Source of the DNA: Manis javanica | Taxonomy: Eukaryota > Chordata > Mammalia > Pholidota > Manidae | Direction of reading: 5' to 3' | Length of the DNA stretch: 64,000 bases | NCBI RefSeq assembly: GCF_040802235.1 | Contig: NC_133156.1 | Span: forward strand, 112,498,173 to 112,562,172 | Part shown: piece by piece, positions 46,421 through 58,225 of the stretch | Layout of the letters: every line of letters starts with the position of its first letter | Numbering within the stretch: position 1 is the stretch's first letter | Program-made: the position numbers and the translations under genes | The notes under the pieces: model-generated | Seen by the model: only the letters and a program-made list of their open reading frames with translations | What the model was told of the DNA's origin: nothing | Database searches by the model: none

Positions 46421-47999
46421 GACCTAGACAAGTCCCACTGAAAGTCTTTTTAGTTCATTCATTTGCCCTCATTCATTCATGAACCGTTTGTTAAGGTTTT
46501 GAAAATGTAACTTGGCTTTGTTGCTACAGTAGCCATACACTTCAGAATGAAGTTTTTATTTTTGCCGTCTTAGAAAATTGAGGGAAGATGTCTGAATGAA
46601 GGACTCTTCTACTGCATGTTGGACAGCTAAAAGCTACTTCAGGATCTCTAATAGAGGTGTAAGTGTTGAAAAGCTCATTCCGTGATGTCTAAATATGCAC
46701 TTTCATTACTCTCCTTTTGATAGATTCTTATCCTTTATAACCTACATTTTATTTGTGCTATGTGTATAGTTTTTCACTCATGTTAACCTATTAGTGGGAG
46801 AGCTCTCTTAAACCTGTATGGTCAAAATACAATTCAGAACATATACATCCAAGATACCTAGGAGACATGACATTTTACTCCAGATACATATGAGAATAGA
46901 TGGGACTAAGATGTATTCTTATATACTTAACAGCAAAACATATCTTGGAAAATAAATGACCTAAATGTAATACTTTGCAACTGAAAAATAATTGACATTT
47001 TGTTATAATGATCCAAGATGCTGAATAAATTATCTTTTTAACATTTAAACAATTATACACTTTACATCCTGAATTTCTGTTCTAATGAGTATTGCTATGA
47101 TTTATCTATAAATATTGTATTTCAGGTTTTTATGAATTGTAGTCCTCTTGCCAATCAATAATGTGTTGACTATTACATTAGTGTTGTAATGTTACAAACA
47201 GAAATGTGATAGTCTCACTTGTAATGCTGTCTTTAATGGTGTTTAAAATATTAACACTATATGTGTAAAGCATGATTATAATAAGGCACATATTTACCCA
47301 CTTTTGATTATGATCCTAAGTTCTAAAATCTAATTCTTTTTCCAAATCAATAAAGTTATTTTACAAATGTGTAATTGCTAAGAAAAAAATGCATCCTTTA
47401 AAGAAGACAATGTTTTAAACATCCACAGTATTGAATTCACGTGACTTTAAGCAAAAAGGAAAATACTGTCAACAAAATAGATTTCCTACAATGCAATTTA
47501 TGCTATCACATTGAGGGATTAGCACAATATATTCTCCTGTTTATAAATAGAAATTTGAGTTATTAAGTAATGGCTCACAGAACAGAACACCCATATTCTG
47601 GAAATATTTTGAAGAAAGGCTTTGATATGCTAGAGTAAGATATATAAAGTATATCACCACTCAGAAATATTTAGAATATTTCAGATACTAGAAATGACAT
47701 AGTCTTTGTATATGGTATGCCTCTAGTACAATTTAGACCACCATTTGTCCTCAAGTAGGTCTATTTAAAGTATAATTGACTGCCCTAGCAATTATTGTGA
47801 ATAGCAGCTGTCTGCTGGTAAAAAGGCATATATATAATGAGGGAGAAAGGATCAAATACATGCAATAGAAAGAAAAGCATAAAGAAAATATCTATATGAG
47901 GTATTTTAGCCCAGATTTTATACTTGAAAGGGACAAGGCCTATTAGCCATTTCCAATTAGGGGCTATAAAAAAATGAATGAAAGTACTCATCTATTTAT
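46421..47999. other. Unassigned non-coding DNA
   Basis: AT-rich, no confident repeat or gene. Confidence 0.4.
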
Positions 48000-50900
48000 G
48001 AAAAGCAGCTGGGACTCCCTAAATCCAAAACTAGCAAAAGTTTATTTGTTCTAAAATTGTTACAGCTTACAGCATTTCATTTATTTTCATTAGCTATGTT
48101 AGGTTTTATTAAACTTTGTTGTATCATGTACCTTCTACAACACACAAAAACACCTTGCTTTGTTTTTCTCCTAAATAGCTACATAATTAGATGGATTATT
48201 TCATGTGTCTGTGCCTGTGTTTGCTGAAGAGAACAAGCCAGATAAATTAGCACTTAGCAGAACTCACAATAGCACATAATATGCCCTTGTGTTTCATATA
48301 AAGCTTTATTTGTCATTCAGGGCTGGTTGGCAAAACTGACTTTGCTTTTGAAAATGACAGGTGGTACTCTGGTGAGCCCTGTATGGAAAAAGAAACAACC
48401 TTCACCAAGACAGTTTCTGTCAATAGCTTCCATGATTTAGTATTCAGTCTGGGTTCTGTTTTCTTCTAAGTTCTGTTTCATTTGCATCTCTTAGGTCCAG
48501 CATAGCCAAGGCACTTTGATAATTGGGATTCTATACCACAAGTCTAGAAAGGCAGGCTTCCTTTCGTCTCTGCAGGCCTGATTAAAAGACAGGTGAAGTT
48601 CAGTATATTTCAATACGATTCAACATTCCATGTCAGGAATCAATAGCCCTCCTTCTTTTTTTAGGGGTTATTAAATTGCAGCTGTAACATTAGCCTTCTT
48701 TATCTAATTGATTGTCTTTTCACAGGGCTAAGAAAATCAATAGCAGTCAATGGGACTGCCCTGTTTCTACCTAATAGATGTTTTCTCCTAATTGGCTGCC
48801 TGGGTGGTTTCACGGAGCTCAGTATGTTTTCAGAAGTCCACAGTATGTTGCAACCCTTGTAAACTATTTTACCCTGTACAACAGTTATTGATTTTATAAT
48901 GAAATCTAGAAAACTCAATAGCAATCAGGAATATAGATCAGGATTCCTAGGTACCGCTATGACAAAGGGCAAACTCACTTAGCTGCCACTTCAAACTGTG
49001 ATCCAATTAAACGTGTCCTTAAAACATTACATTTTCCAAAGACTTTGATCAAAGTCACTTGATGAGTGGCCCAAGACCTGGCTCAAAATCCAAGAATCAA
49101 AATATGTAATTAAAAAAGAACATAGTTTTTAATTGACTATTTACTTAAAAAATGTGATAGATTGAAATCATTAAGGGTAAATGATGAATTTGCAGAGGAA
49201 AAAATGTGACCTATCAAGTCATTATGCATCATATTCAGTCAACTATACTAATTTCCTGAGAATTAATAATAAAAATGCTTATTTTTAAGTGAATAATAAA
49301 ATATTGACTTACCTAATTCTTTAAATTCATATCATCATTGTAAGCAACCCTTTCCCTGTATGGGAGAAGCACAGGTATTTTCCAATTGGTCTTGCATGGA
49401 TGAATCTAAGGCTCCACCATTAAATGCTGTTAGATTTTTAACTCTGAATTGAGTTTGAACATTTACCTATATAAATAGGATGTTATAAATCAGTTTCTGC
49501 TACAATGAAACTATCAGGTTCTCAGTAACAACTGGTTACTCTTTAAAAAAAAACACAATTTAAAAGATGTATTAAATATGACTTTAAATTTTTATTTCTC
49601 TCCATTTAGAAAGAAATGTTCTTTATTTTCTAAATGGCAGAGAGAATAAGATTCTTTTCATATCTGTAAGGCAATGTGATAACCATTATACTACAAAAAC
49701 TCTCTTTGTATTTGTTTTGTCACATTTGCTTTGCTATGGCAGACTTCTATAGTTTATTACTAATTATTACAGAGATAAATTTTTAAATCTTACCATTTTT
49801 TTATAACTTGAGATTTAGTCTGGATATGTCTGTGAGATATATTCTTATTGCCCTTTTAATCTAACTCTGGTTGAGATTTGCATGTTGATATTCTTAAATC
49901 CCACTTGTTTTGATTCTCACCTAATAGTAAAATGAAGAGTAAAAAGTCAGAAATCTCCACTAAACCTTGCAATTTTGTTAACAATTTTCCTTTTCCCCTT
50001 GTTATGATAACAAACAGGACATTGTCATTTCTCATATTAAAATCATCTGCTTGAAAGCAGTTTCCTAACATTTCCCAGATCAGTATTCGTGTAGTTTAGT
50101 CTTGATCATTCTTCACTGAATTGACATGCTGTGCTTCATAAAGTGTCATGCCATTCAGTATGCCTAAGCATGATGGGGATGCAGTTCCGTCGTCAGTGAC
50201 AGTCAGCCCGTGTCTGTGAAGCAGTCTCGAGCTCTAAAATCATGTATCTGACGTATATGTCAATTTGACCTAAACTCCACCAGTTCTTCCTCTATTATCT
50301 AGCAAATAAATAAATAAATAAATCACGCCATAAACCTAATGCCACTTACAAGAATTGGACTTGCACTCATACGTACTATTCTTAAAGAACCCATGTTCAA
50401 GAATACATGAAGTAAACATCTTTTTATTTCACCAAGCTTCACAGAATGGGAGTAGGGACTAAGTGTGGGGAAGAACATTGAAGATAATGATACCTTTCTC
50501 AAACCCAACTAGACAAATGTCAAAGATAGGCACTCAAATATCAACCAGACATTGTCCACATGCCTCAGAACATAATGCTGGTTTGTCTAATTCAAAGACT
50601 GAATGAGAATCCTTCCTTGCTTGGCAGCACAGACGAAATAACAGTGGAATAAACAAAGTTAGTTTCCCATTCCCTTTCCCCTCCCCTCTGGTGGCCTTCT
50701 TTCAATTCTCAAGCACTCAGCACTATGGAGAGTATTCCTGCTCTCCTGTCTCCTATTTATGGATCCTCAGGACAGAGCATGATAAACTGATTTGTGCTAC
50801 ATATGAATGACTGATAAAGTCAAACATATCATCTCCCCTAAGCACAGCAACTCTTAATGTAGGTCAAAAATCTAATGCCAAGAGTCTGAATCATTACTGC

Positions 50901-51519
50901 TGAAACTTTAGATCGTAGATATGGGGTTTGGCATTTTTTTAGACTCATTTTTTGCTGGATACTAGGTTCTCACAGCATGTTTGAAGTAGCTTAGAACGTA
51001 GTATGACTGTACTCAGAAGGCTACAGTTAAGTATGATAGAAAATACTTAAGTATTTAGGGAACTGAAATATGCAACATTTTTTAATTATTTATCATCAAG
51101 AATATTGCTTTAATTGACACAGGTATCATAGCCATTTACAAATGTACAAAGTGTTTTTTGTCTAGAAAAATTTCTAATTCAGTTATTGTGCTAGTTAGGG
51201 CTTTACATGCTTTCAAATACATTAAAGTCTATAAACCAGTAAGTTAATTTTAATTACCCCAATATCCTTCCTCATTTTGGTATGTAACTAGCAATGTGAG
51301 TTCTTGAAGCGAGAAAAAAAAACTTCTATGGAATCAGAGTATCAATCTTTGCCATCAGAAAGTTTTGGTTACACCTGGAGTATTTCTTTCATTTGTTCAC
51401 ATAGTAGTGATCAATGAATCAAATTTATTCTCCTGTATCTTCAATTGATATTAACCCTTTTATAAGAACAGCACTATTATTTTCAAGCCTAAGTCTAAAT
51501 GGCTTTAGTTAATGGATTA
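48000..51519. other. Repeat-poor block, candidate conserved non-coding sequence
   Basis: I recognise no transposon across about 3.5 kb, unusual in this window. The sequence is complex, with many TAATTA-type cores, an octamer-like ATTTGCAT at about 48480 and the TCF/LEF-like palindrome at 49041. A small AAAT repeat lies at 50305-50322. This is compatible with developmental enhancer sequence, but only cross-species alignment could show it. No exon was found. Confidence 0.35.
49041..49056 (+). promoter_or_regulatory. Perfect 16-bp palindrome with two TCF/LEF-like sites
   Basis: GACTTTGATCAAAGTC is identical to its reverse complement. Each half reads CTTTGATC, close to the TCF/LEF core (CTTTGAT). 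Function is inferred from the motif only. Confidence 0.3.
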
Positions 51520-51650
51520 AATATTTGTATACATATACATATGGATTAAATATATATGTATATATGTATGTGTTTGTGTATATATGTGTTTTTATACATA
51601 TACATATATAGTATATGTATGTGTGTGTATATGTATATTGCTCACCAAAT
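51520..51650 (+). repeat. AT/GT-rich low-complexity DNA
   Basis: Degenerate TATATG and TGTGTATA repeats, alternating purine-pyrimidine over about 130 bp. Confidence 0.85.
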
Positions 51651-54600
51651 ACAAGCACATGTATATGCATCTGTTCATACAGTAGCTGCTGTGACTAGGC
51701 GAGATAAATTTCAATGATAAGTTTGTTCTTCCTACATTTCCACTGAAGAGCTCATAGAAAAAATGACATTATCAAGTTATAAAATAATGTTCTCAGTGCA
51801 GCTGCTGTTTCTTCATCTTGTCCTCCTTCAATAACATCACCACTGTCATAATTATTGTTATAATTCCAATGTGATTGTAGTTCAAATGATAAGGATGGTG
51901 ATTTTGTAGCTTATTTTATTTGAAGGGCTGCAGTTATCTTTTTATACACTTTCTCACATCTCAAGTAACCCAACTCAAGAGACCTCTTTAGATTTCAAAA
52001 CCTAAAATATTTGTATCAGAGAACAGGGGTAAATGAAGGGAAACATAATTTATCTTTCTCTTTTTAGTGCTCTTTTTAGGATTGGGAACAAGTATAATGC
52101 ATTTTAATCCCAATAATCTAAACACTTTTTAAATTCCCCTCCCCTTTTTAACTTCCTACATACAAAGATGAATAATTGCTCTCAGACTTTCATGGCATTT
52201 CTTTTTCAAACCAGAGAAACAGAATGAAGGTTTGAACACAGCAGTTTTACCTATAGATTTAATTTATAATCTTATGTTTAAATTCTCACATGATAGATCA
52301 GAAATAGTAATCATTCAATCACTTTATTTGCATATCTAAGACAGAATATATCGTTTGCTTTTATACTAAGCATATGAACAGGTGGTTGTCATGCAAATAT
52401 TCACTAGCGTCTGCATAACCACCATCTAGGTGGTACCCTAGAGTAACCCTGCATAAACAAGGCCATAGGAGATAGCTAGAAAGAACAATGTGCACACTCA
52501 AAGAGATGAATGAAATATTTTAAATGACACTCTGATTTCCCTCCACAGAAGCCAAGTTAAAAGCAGAATATTCCATTTGGATTGTGTTCTCTCTTCCCTT
52601 CATATACTGTAGTAAATGAAAACCATATTAAGAGAAAAAATACAATCCTCAGAAAATCATGTTTATTATACTGAGAACTAAGGAAGATCTGGAATGAAGA
52701 AAACAAGGCATTTATCTGTGATCTCTGCTAAAGAAGCTGGATGGTTTAGGAATTGATACAAAATGATAACAGTGTAGTAGCTAAATTCTAACCTCTGCAG
52801 GCTGGACTGTCACAGGTTATTGAAAAGCCTGTTGGCAACAACAGAGTCTGTCTTGAGTTGGAAATAGTTAGAATACAGGTCTCTCTCTGACAACATAATG
52901 AGCCGTAATTGTTACAACACTTGGTCTTCACATGAAAATTAGAGTTACCTTATTCAGTATCAATCCTGAAGTGGGTGTTCATGATTTTTAAATATTATTT
53001 AGATTTTTGCATCCAAAGAATTATAAATCATTTGTGTAGCTGATTTACCAAATGAGAACAAGTTTGATGATGACCCTTATCATGAATATAGGTAGCATAT
53101 CAAAATCATGAAATAATTTCTTCCAGAACAATTTTTTATGTTCTGCTATGTCACAAAGGAAACGTGATTTCAAAAGAAATTAATAGCTCAACTGGGATAC
53201 CAGTTGTGACAAAGACACTCTTTGACACTGTGTTGATGCTGTGTATGTGTTGAAAATTGAACGAAAGCCTCCTAGAAAACTGACACTGAAAGATGTAATA
53301 GAGTAGTTGAAGATTTTTAAACCCTTCCTCATTCTATGAAGAATCATTTAATTTTTTAGATATTTATTTCTATGTACATTTATTTAGATATTATTTCTAA
53401 AAGGTTAGCCTGATATGTAAAGACAGAATTTCTTCTAAAATATGGAATAAAAGTGAATATTCTTTAGAAATGGAAAAGAAAAACTAACTCTGCTTCCAAC
53501 TGGGAGAGTGATTGCTATCTAGCCTTAAATCCCTACCAGATTTATTCTTTCCTGGTCCTCCAGGGATTTGGATAAAGTGAGGAGAAATGAACAGTGTGGG
53601 AATAGTGCAGGAAGTCAGAGCAGGATGGTATGTATGAACACTAGGGTAAAACGAAAGTCCCTGTATGCTCTTATTTCTTGAAGGCAATCATTTTGCCTTA
53701 GCAGTCTCAACAACTGATATTTTCAAGTATATTCTATATAATATGTTGATATATTAATATAATATTATATATGTATGGTGTTTTGGTGAGATATTTAAGT
53801 GAGTTCACTGGAGTCAATGTACTCAATCACTTAACATAGATTTGTAGCATGCCAAAATTGCAGGTGTTCTTCTAGTACTCGGTGAATACAACAAAGTTCC
53901 TGTCCTCATGAATCTTAACATTGTAGAAGGCTGTTATGAAAAAGAATATTATCACTATTTAACTAAACTGACTATTTAATGACCATGAGCAAGTCAGAGT
54001 GTCTCTTAGTCTCAGTTTTAGACTCCATAAAACAAGACCTTTTGTCTATACTTTATTTCAGCACATATTATTTAAATAAATATTTATTGATATATGTTAA
54101 TGTAATTATATATGCTGATATAATTATATATGCTGTATAATTCTCAGTCTGGTAGCCAATGGCCATAAGCCATATGCCTTTTCATAAATTCAAATGACTT
54201 TTTCTACTGTCATGATATTATTTTTGTTTCAGTAATCATACTTGCAAATCCCAAATGACTATATCACTCTTCATCTTCAATATTCAGATTAATCAGTCAG
54301 TCATCAGAACCACTTTTTCCTGTCCAATTTTATGGTAAACATCCTTTCAAATTTTATTAATAAATTACTTCAATAAGCTCCAAGCAAAACCCTAAATTAG
54401 TATCTTCAGAAATTCCAAATGAAAAAAGAAAAAGAAATTCTAAATGGTTTTCCAAGCGTATCGTCATTCATAGTGAAATGCAAAGTTCAAGCAATTGAAA
54501 ATTGCCTTCATTCTATACTTACGTAAATTTTCTGAAATATATTCTCTTTAAATATATTAATATGTTCTGTCAATTTATTAATAATAGCTACTTATATCTA

Positions 54601-54775
54601 AAAATAACACATATACAGATTCAACAGAGAAAATTGAAAAAAATCCCCTGAAAAGCTGGCAAAACCAAATGTTATCCTCAATACCACTGTGGATTAAAAT
54701 CTCTGTTAATTTCTTAGTGAATAAATTCTCACTTTAATTTCACACTTACAAAAACACAGATAATGATATGCATAT
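51651..54775. other. Unassigned, mostly repeat-poor DNA
   Basis: No gene recognised. A patch at 53830-53990 (GGTGAATACAACAAAGTTCC, then GTCCTCATGAATCTTAACAT) resembles an old mammalian repeat of the same type as 17525-17690. Degenerate AT repeats occur at 53720-53770 and 54060-54140. Confidence 0.4.
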
Positions 54776-54843
54776 TAAAGTTTTTAAGGTATTACTTACA
54801 TATAATGAAATGTATCGATTTTTAGTAAGCAGATTAAGAATTC
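54776..54843 (-). mobile_element. Old L1 3' end, antisense, first part (split by LTR)
   Basis: AAGGTATTACTTACATATAA and GTATCGATTTTTAGTAAG resemble the antisense beginning of an old L1 3' UTR. The matching continuation appears after the LTR at 55805. Confidence 0.5.
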
Positions 54844-55804
54844 TGCTCCCAGTTACAATGTATGTGTGTGGAGGAGAATTCCGCATGCCACCAAGCAATG
54901 CTCCGTGACGCCAGCTGGGTGTCCTACAATTGAAGTAAATACTGACACCAACTGCCCATCATCAGATCCCCCAGGTAAGGGCCCAGTCTTACAAGACAAT
55001 ACCACACACACACACATTTCAGATGCCAGTTGCTAAGTCCAGCTTGTCACCTGTGCTTCTGACTAACCAGCTATAAATCAGGGACTCCATAGCCCCCTTC
55101 TTGGTTCAGTTAATTTGCAAGAGCAGCTCACAGAACTCAGAGAAACATTTTATTTACTAGATTTATGGTTTATTATGAAAGATTCTAACTTTCAAAGAGC
55201 CAGATGGAAGAGGTGCATAGGGCAAAGTATGGGGGAAAGAGCTCGGAGCTTCCATGCCCTCTCTGAGCGCCACTCTCCCCAAATCTCCATGTGTTCATCA
55301 ACTGGGAAGCTCCCTGAACAGAAGTCCTTTGAGTTTGTATGGAGGCTTCATTACATAGACATGATTAAGTAAATCACTGGTTATTGGGGATTGAACTCAA
55401 TCTCTAGCCCCTCACCTCTCTGAGAAGTCTGGGGCTGCGGTTGGGAATGGGACAGAAGTTCCAATCCTGTAATCACATGGTTGTCTCCACCTGCAACCAG
55501 CCCCCATCCTAAGAGGCATTTCAAAAATCATCTCATTGTCATGAACCCAGTTGTGGTGGAAAGGGGCTTGTTATAAATAACAAGACACCCCAATGTCACC
55601 TTTATGGCTCTGAAGGAATTCCACGAACTGAGGACAAGAGACCAAATATTATAACAAAATATGCTCCCATTGCTCCTATCCCTTGAAAATTTCAAGAGTT
55701 TTGGGAGCTGTGAGTACAGAACTGTGGACCAAATACATATGAGAAATATACTTTAGTCATCTGAATGACCATATATCTATATATATAAATCATAGTGTTG
55801 CACA
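54844..55804 (+). mobile_element. Long LTR (same family as 29207), about 960 bp
   Basis: Begins about TGCTCCCAGTTACAATG and ends near AGTGTTGCACA. Shared landmarks with the LTR at 29207 include the 5' CACCAAGCAATGCTC block, CTGTGCTTCTGACTAACCAG, ACAGAACTCAGAGAAACA, GGAGGCTTCATTACATAG and the 3' AGTCATCTGAATGACCAT block. It holds an extra internal region (GCATAGGGCAAAGTATGGGG, GGTTGTCTCCACCTGCAACC) missing from the 29207 copy. No clear target duplication, and boundaries are accurate only to about 10-20 bp. Confidence 0.75.
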
Positions 55805-56045
55805 GGTTAATAAATAATAACAATTTTACACACTCATGTAACCATCATCTCAGTCAAAATATAGAACACTTCTGTAATTCCAATAAGCTCCCTCCTTCCA
55901 CTTTTGAGTTAATCCCTCTCCCAGCTTTCACCTAAGACAACCATTGATTTTTGTTACTGTAATATAAATTTGCCTTTTCTGGAATTTTATATAAATGGAA
56001 TCATATATGTACTCTTTTTTGTCTTCCTTTTTTCACTTCCCATGA
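55805..56045 (-). mobile_element. Old L1 3' end, antisense, second part
   Basis: CACACTCATGTAACCATCAT, GTCAAAATATAGAACACTTC, ACAACCATTGATTTTTGTTA and ATATAAATGGAATCATATAT continue the antisense L1 3' UTR begun at 54776. It is cut at about 56046 by a different L1. Confidence 0.75.
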
Positions 56046-56695
56046 TATTTTGTAATTTTTTTTTTACTGTGGTAAGAATACTTAACATGAGATCTACCTT
56101 TCTAACAAGTTTTTAAGTACACAATATACCATTGTTAACTATAGGCACAGTGTTGTACAGTGTTGACTAACACTTAGTCATCTTTAATAACCGAAATACA
56201 CTCTTTGAACAGGAACTCCCCATTTTCCTCTCCCCCTGGCTGCTGATAACTGCCATTCTAATCCCTGTTCTGTGAATCTGACTATTTAAGATGCCTCATA
56301 TAAGTGGAATCATGCAATATTTGTCCTTCTGTGCCTGGCTTACTTCACTTAGCATAATGCCTTCCAGGTCTATCCATGTTGTCACGTATGGCAGGATTTC
56401 CTTCTTTTTTAAGAATGAATAATGTTCCATAGTATGTGTATACCACATTTTCTTTATCCATTCACCCATCAATGAACAGTTAGGTTATTTCCATATCTTG
56501 GCTACTGTATTGTTATTTTATTATTATTATTATTACTGTAATGACCATGGGAATCCCTATCTCTTCAAGATCCCGATTTCAGTTCTTTTGAATATATACC
56601 CAAGGGCAGGATTGCTGGATCACATGGTATTTCTATATTTAATTTTTTGAAGAATTTCCATACTGTTTTTCATAGCAGCTGCTCCATTTATATTC
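56046..56695 (-). mobile_element. L1 3' part, antisense, of an inverted (twin-primed) copy
   Basis: It starts with a poly(T) stretch (about 56056-56065), then antisense 3' UTR (GTACACAATATACCATTGTT, CTCCCCCTGGCTGCTGATAA) and antisense ORF2 end (TTCCATAGTATGTGTATACC, CCAAGGGCAGGATTGCTGG, CATAGCAGCTGCTCC). At 56695 the L1 sequence flips orientation. Confidence 0.85.
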
Positions 56696-56699
56696 CTAC

Positions 56700-56980
56700 C
56701 ATTAAAGAATAACTGATAATGAATATGTTGAAAAGCCACAGGATTTAAGCTCAATGTACAAAAATCAATTGTATCTATATCTAGCAAGGAACAATTAGCA
56801 AATGAATTTATAATTAACAATAGTTTTAAGATCATAAAGGTGATTAGAATTAATATAAAAATACATGTGCAAACATTGACATTCAAAAGTGGAAAATACT
56901 GCTGAGAGAAATAAAGAAGTTCTAATAAATTGAAGGGTATATTATGTTAATAGATTAGAAAACCTATAGTTTTAAAATGT
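56700..56980 (+). mobile_element. L1 ORF2 5' part, inverted relative to its neighbour
   Basis: Sense L1 ORF2 text: CAATGTACAAAAATCAATTG, TATCTAGCAAGGAACAATTA, GAGAGAAATAAAGAAGTTCT and AATAAATTGAAGGGTATATT. This is the palm region, well upstream of the ORF2 end found on the left, so an internal segment is missing. Confidence 0.75.
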
Positions 56981-56999
56981 ACATTTTCTGTTGGTATGT

Positions 57000-57265
57000 A
57001 GAATAAAGACAATCTCAGCTGGACTTTTTCATCTAAAAATGTTCTCATTTCATTCTCATTTTTGAAGAGTATTTTCTCTAGCTATAGGATTTTTTTAAAA
57101 GTGATTTTAAAAAGTAAATTTTTCAGCATTGGTTTTCAGCAGTTTAACAAAGAATTGCCCCCCAAAAAAATTTGACTTGTAAGTCATTTTCATCAAATTT
57201 TGGCCATTATTTACTCAAGGTTTTTTTGCTCCATTATTCTTTTTTTACTGATGCTTTTTTTAAGG
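57000..57265 (-). mobile_element. Possible decayed antisense LINE
   Basis: CATTTCATTCTCATTTTTGA, GAGTATTTTCTCTAGCTATA and GTTTTCAGCAGTTTAACAAA resemble an old antisense L1/HAL1 segment. Weak. Confidence 0.35.
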
Positions 57266-58029
57266 ATTTGATGTTAGATTTTGTTAAAGAAGGTATAGAA
57301 TAGAACTTTACTTTAGGTCATGGTCCTTACAGTTAATTTACAGCCTCTTTTGCTCTAGTTTACACACTAGATGCCCAGATTTTTCAGTGTGCTTATATGT
57401 TAACCATGTCTCCTTTCTGCATGTGCCCGTCCTGCAAAGTCCCCTGGCACTATTTAATCTGTGCCACTCAGTGCTGTCCTGTTATAAAGCCCACAAAAAC
57501 CACTTTCTGTCAAGCCTTCTGTAGTTTTGCCCTGCTCTTGGCCTAATACTCACAGAAAAGCCCCACACAACCTCCTGATGATTCTGTGCACAGATCTCTA
57601 CCATCTAGAGGCCTATCCAGGGCTTCAGTTACTCCTAATTTTGTAGGGTTCTGTTAGAACCCTAGTTTTTGTGCCATAGTCAGAAAAGTGTCCCCTACAG
57701 AAGTTTGGGTGATCATAGGATCACATCCTACATTTCTCTTTATTTGTGCATAATAGTCTGCTCTTTAGTTAACCAATATCTGAAACAGAAATCTCATGCA
57801 TTTCATCAGTTACACCTTTCAGTGAGAGAGTGAGTCTAGTACTAGTTACTCTCATAGCTCCAAACAAAAGTCCACATTTACTGTTTGAACATTTTTTTCA
57901 CTTGTTAAAAGATGGTGAATGTTTTATCCATGCCAACAAGATTCTTAAACTTTGTATAATATTCTGTTAGAAAACTGAATTAGTTTACATAATATATCGT
58001 CTATTATGGGCATTTAAGTAATACCTAAT
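57266..58029. other. Unassigned non-coding DNA
   Basis: Somewhat GC-richer at 57400-57660, without a recognisable family or frame. Confidence 0.4.
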
Positions 58030-58225
58030 ATTTTTTAGGGCTTTCTATGTGCCATGGATTGGGCCAAATCATCTACAGAAAAAAGCTCACTTAATCCTCA
58101 CAACTACCTGTGAGGTAGGGTACAACATTTAATTTTTCTGATAAGGAAACAAAAGCATGGAGAATTAAAATAATTTACTCAAAATCATAAGATTAGCAGA
58201 GTGAAGCTGATATTTAAGCCTAACT
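58030..58225 (-). mobile_element. MIR SINE, reverse
   Basis: GCTTTCTATGTGCCATGGAT, CACTTAATCCTCACAACTAC, CTGTGAGGTAGGGTACAAC and TCTGATAAGGAAACAAAAGC are in MIR reverse order. Confidence 0.85.

Noticed and set aside
50612-50655. Weak resemblance to the start of U6 snRNA (GCTTGGCAGCACA)
   Set aside because: Similarity fades after about 13 bases and the rest of U6, including the terminal T-run, is missing.
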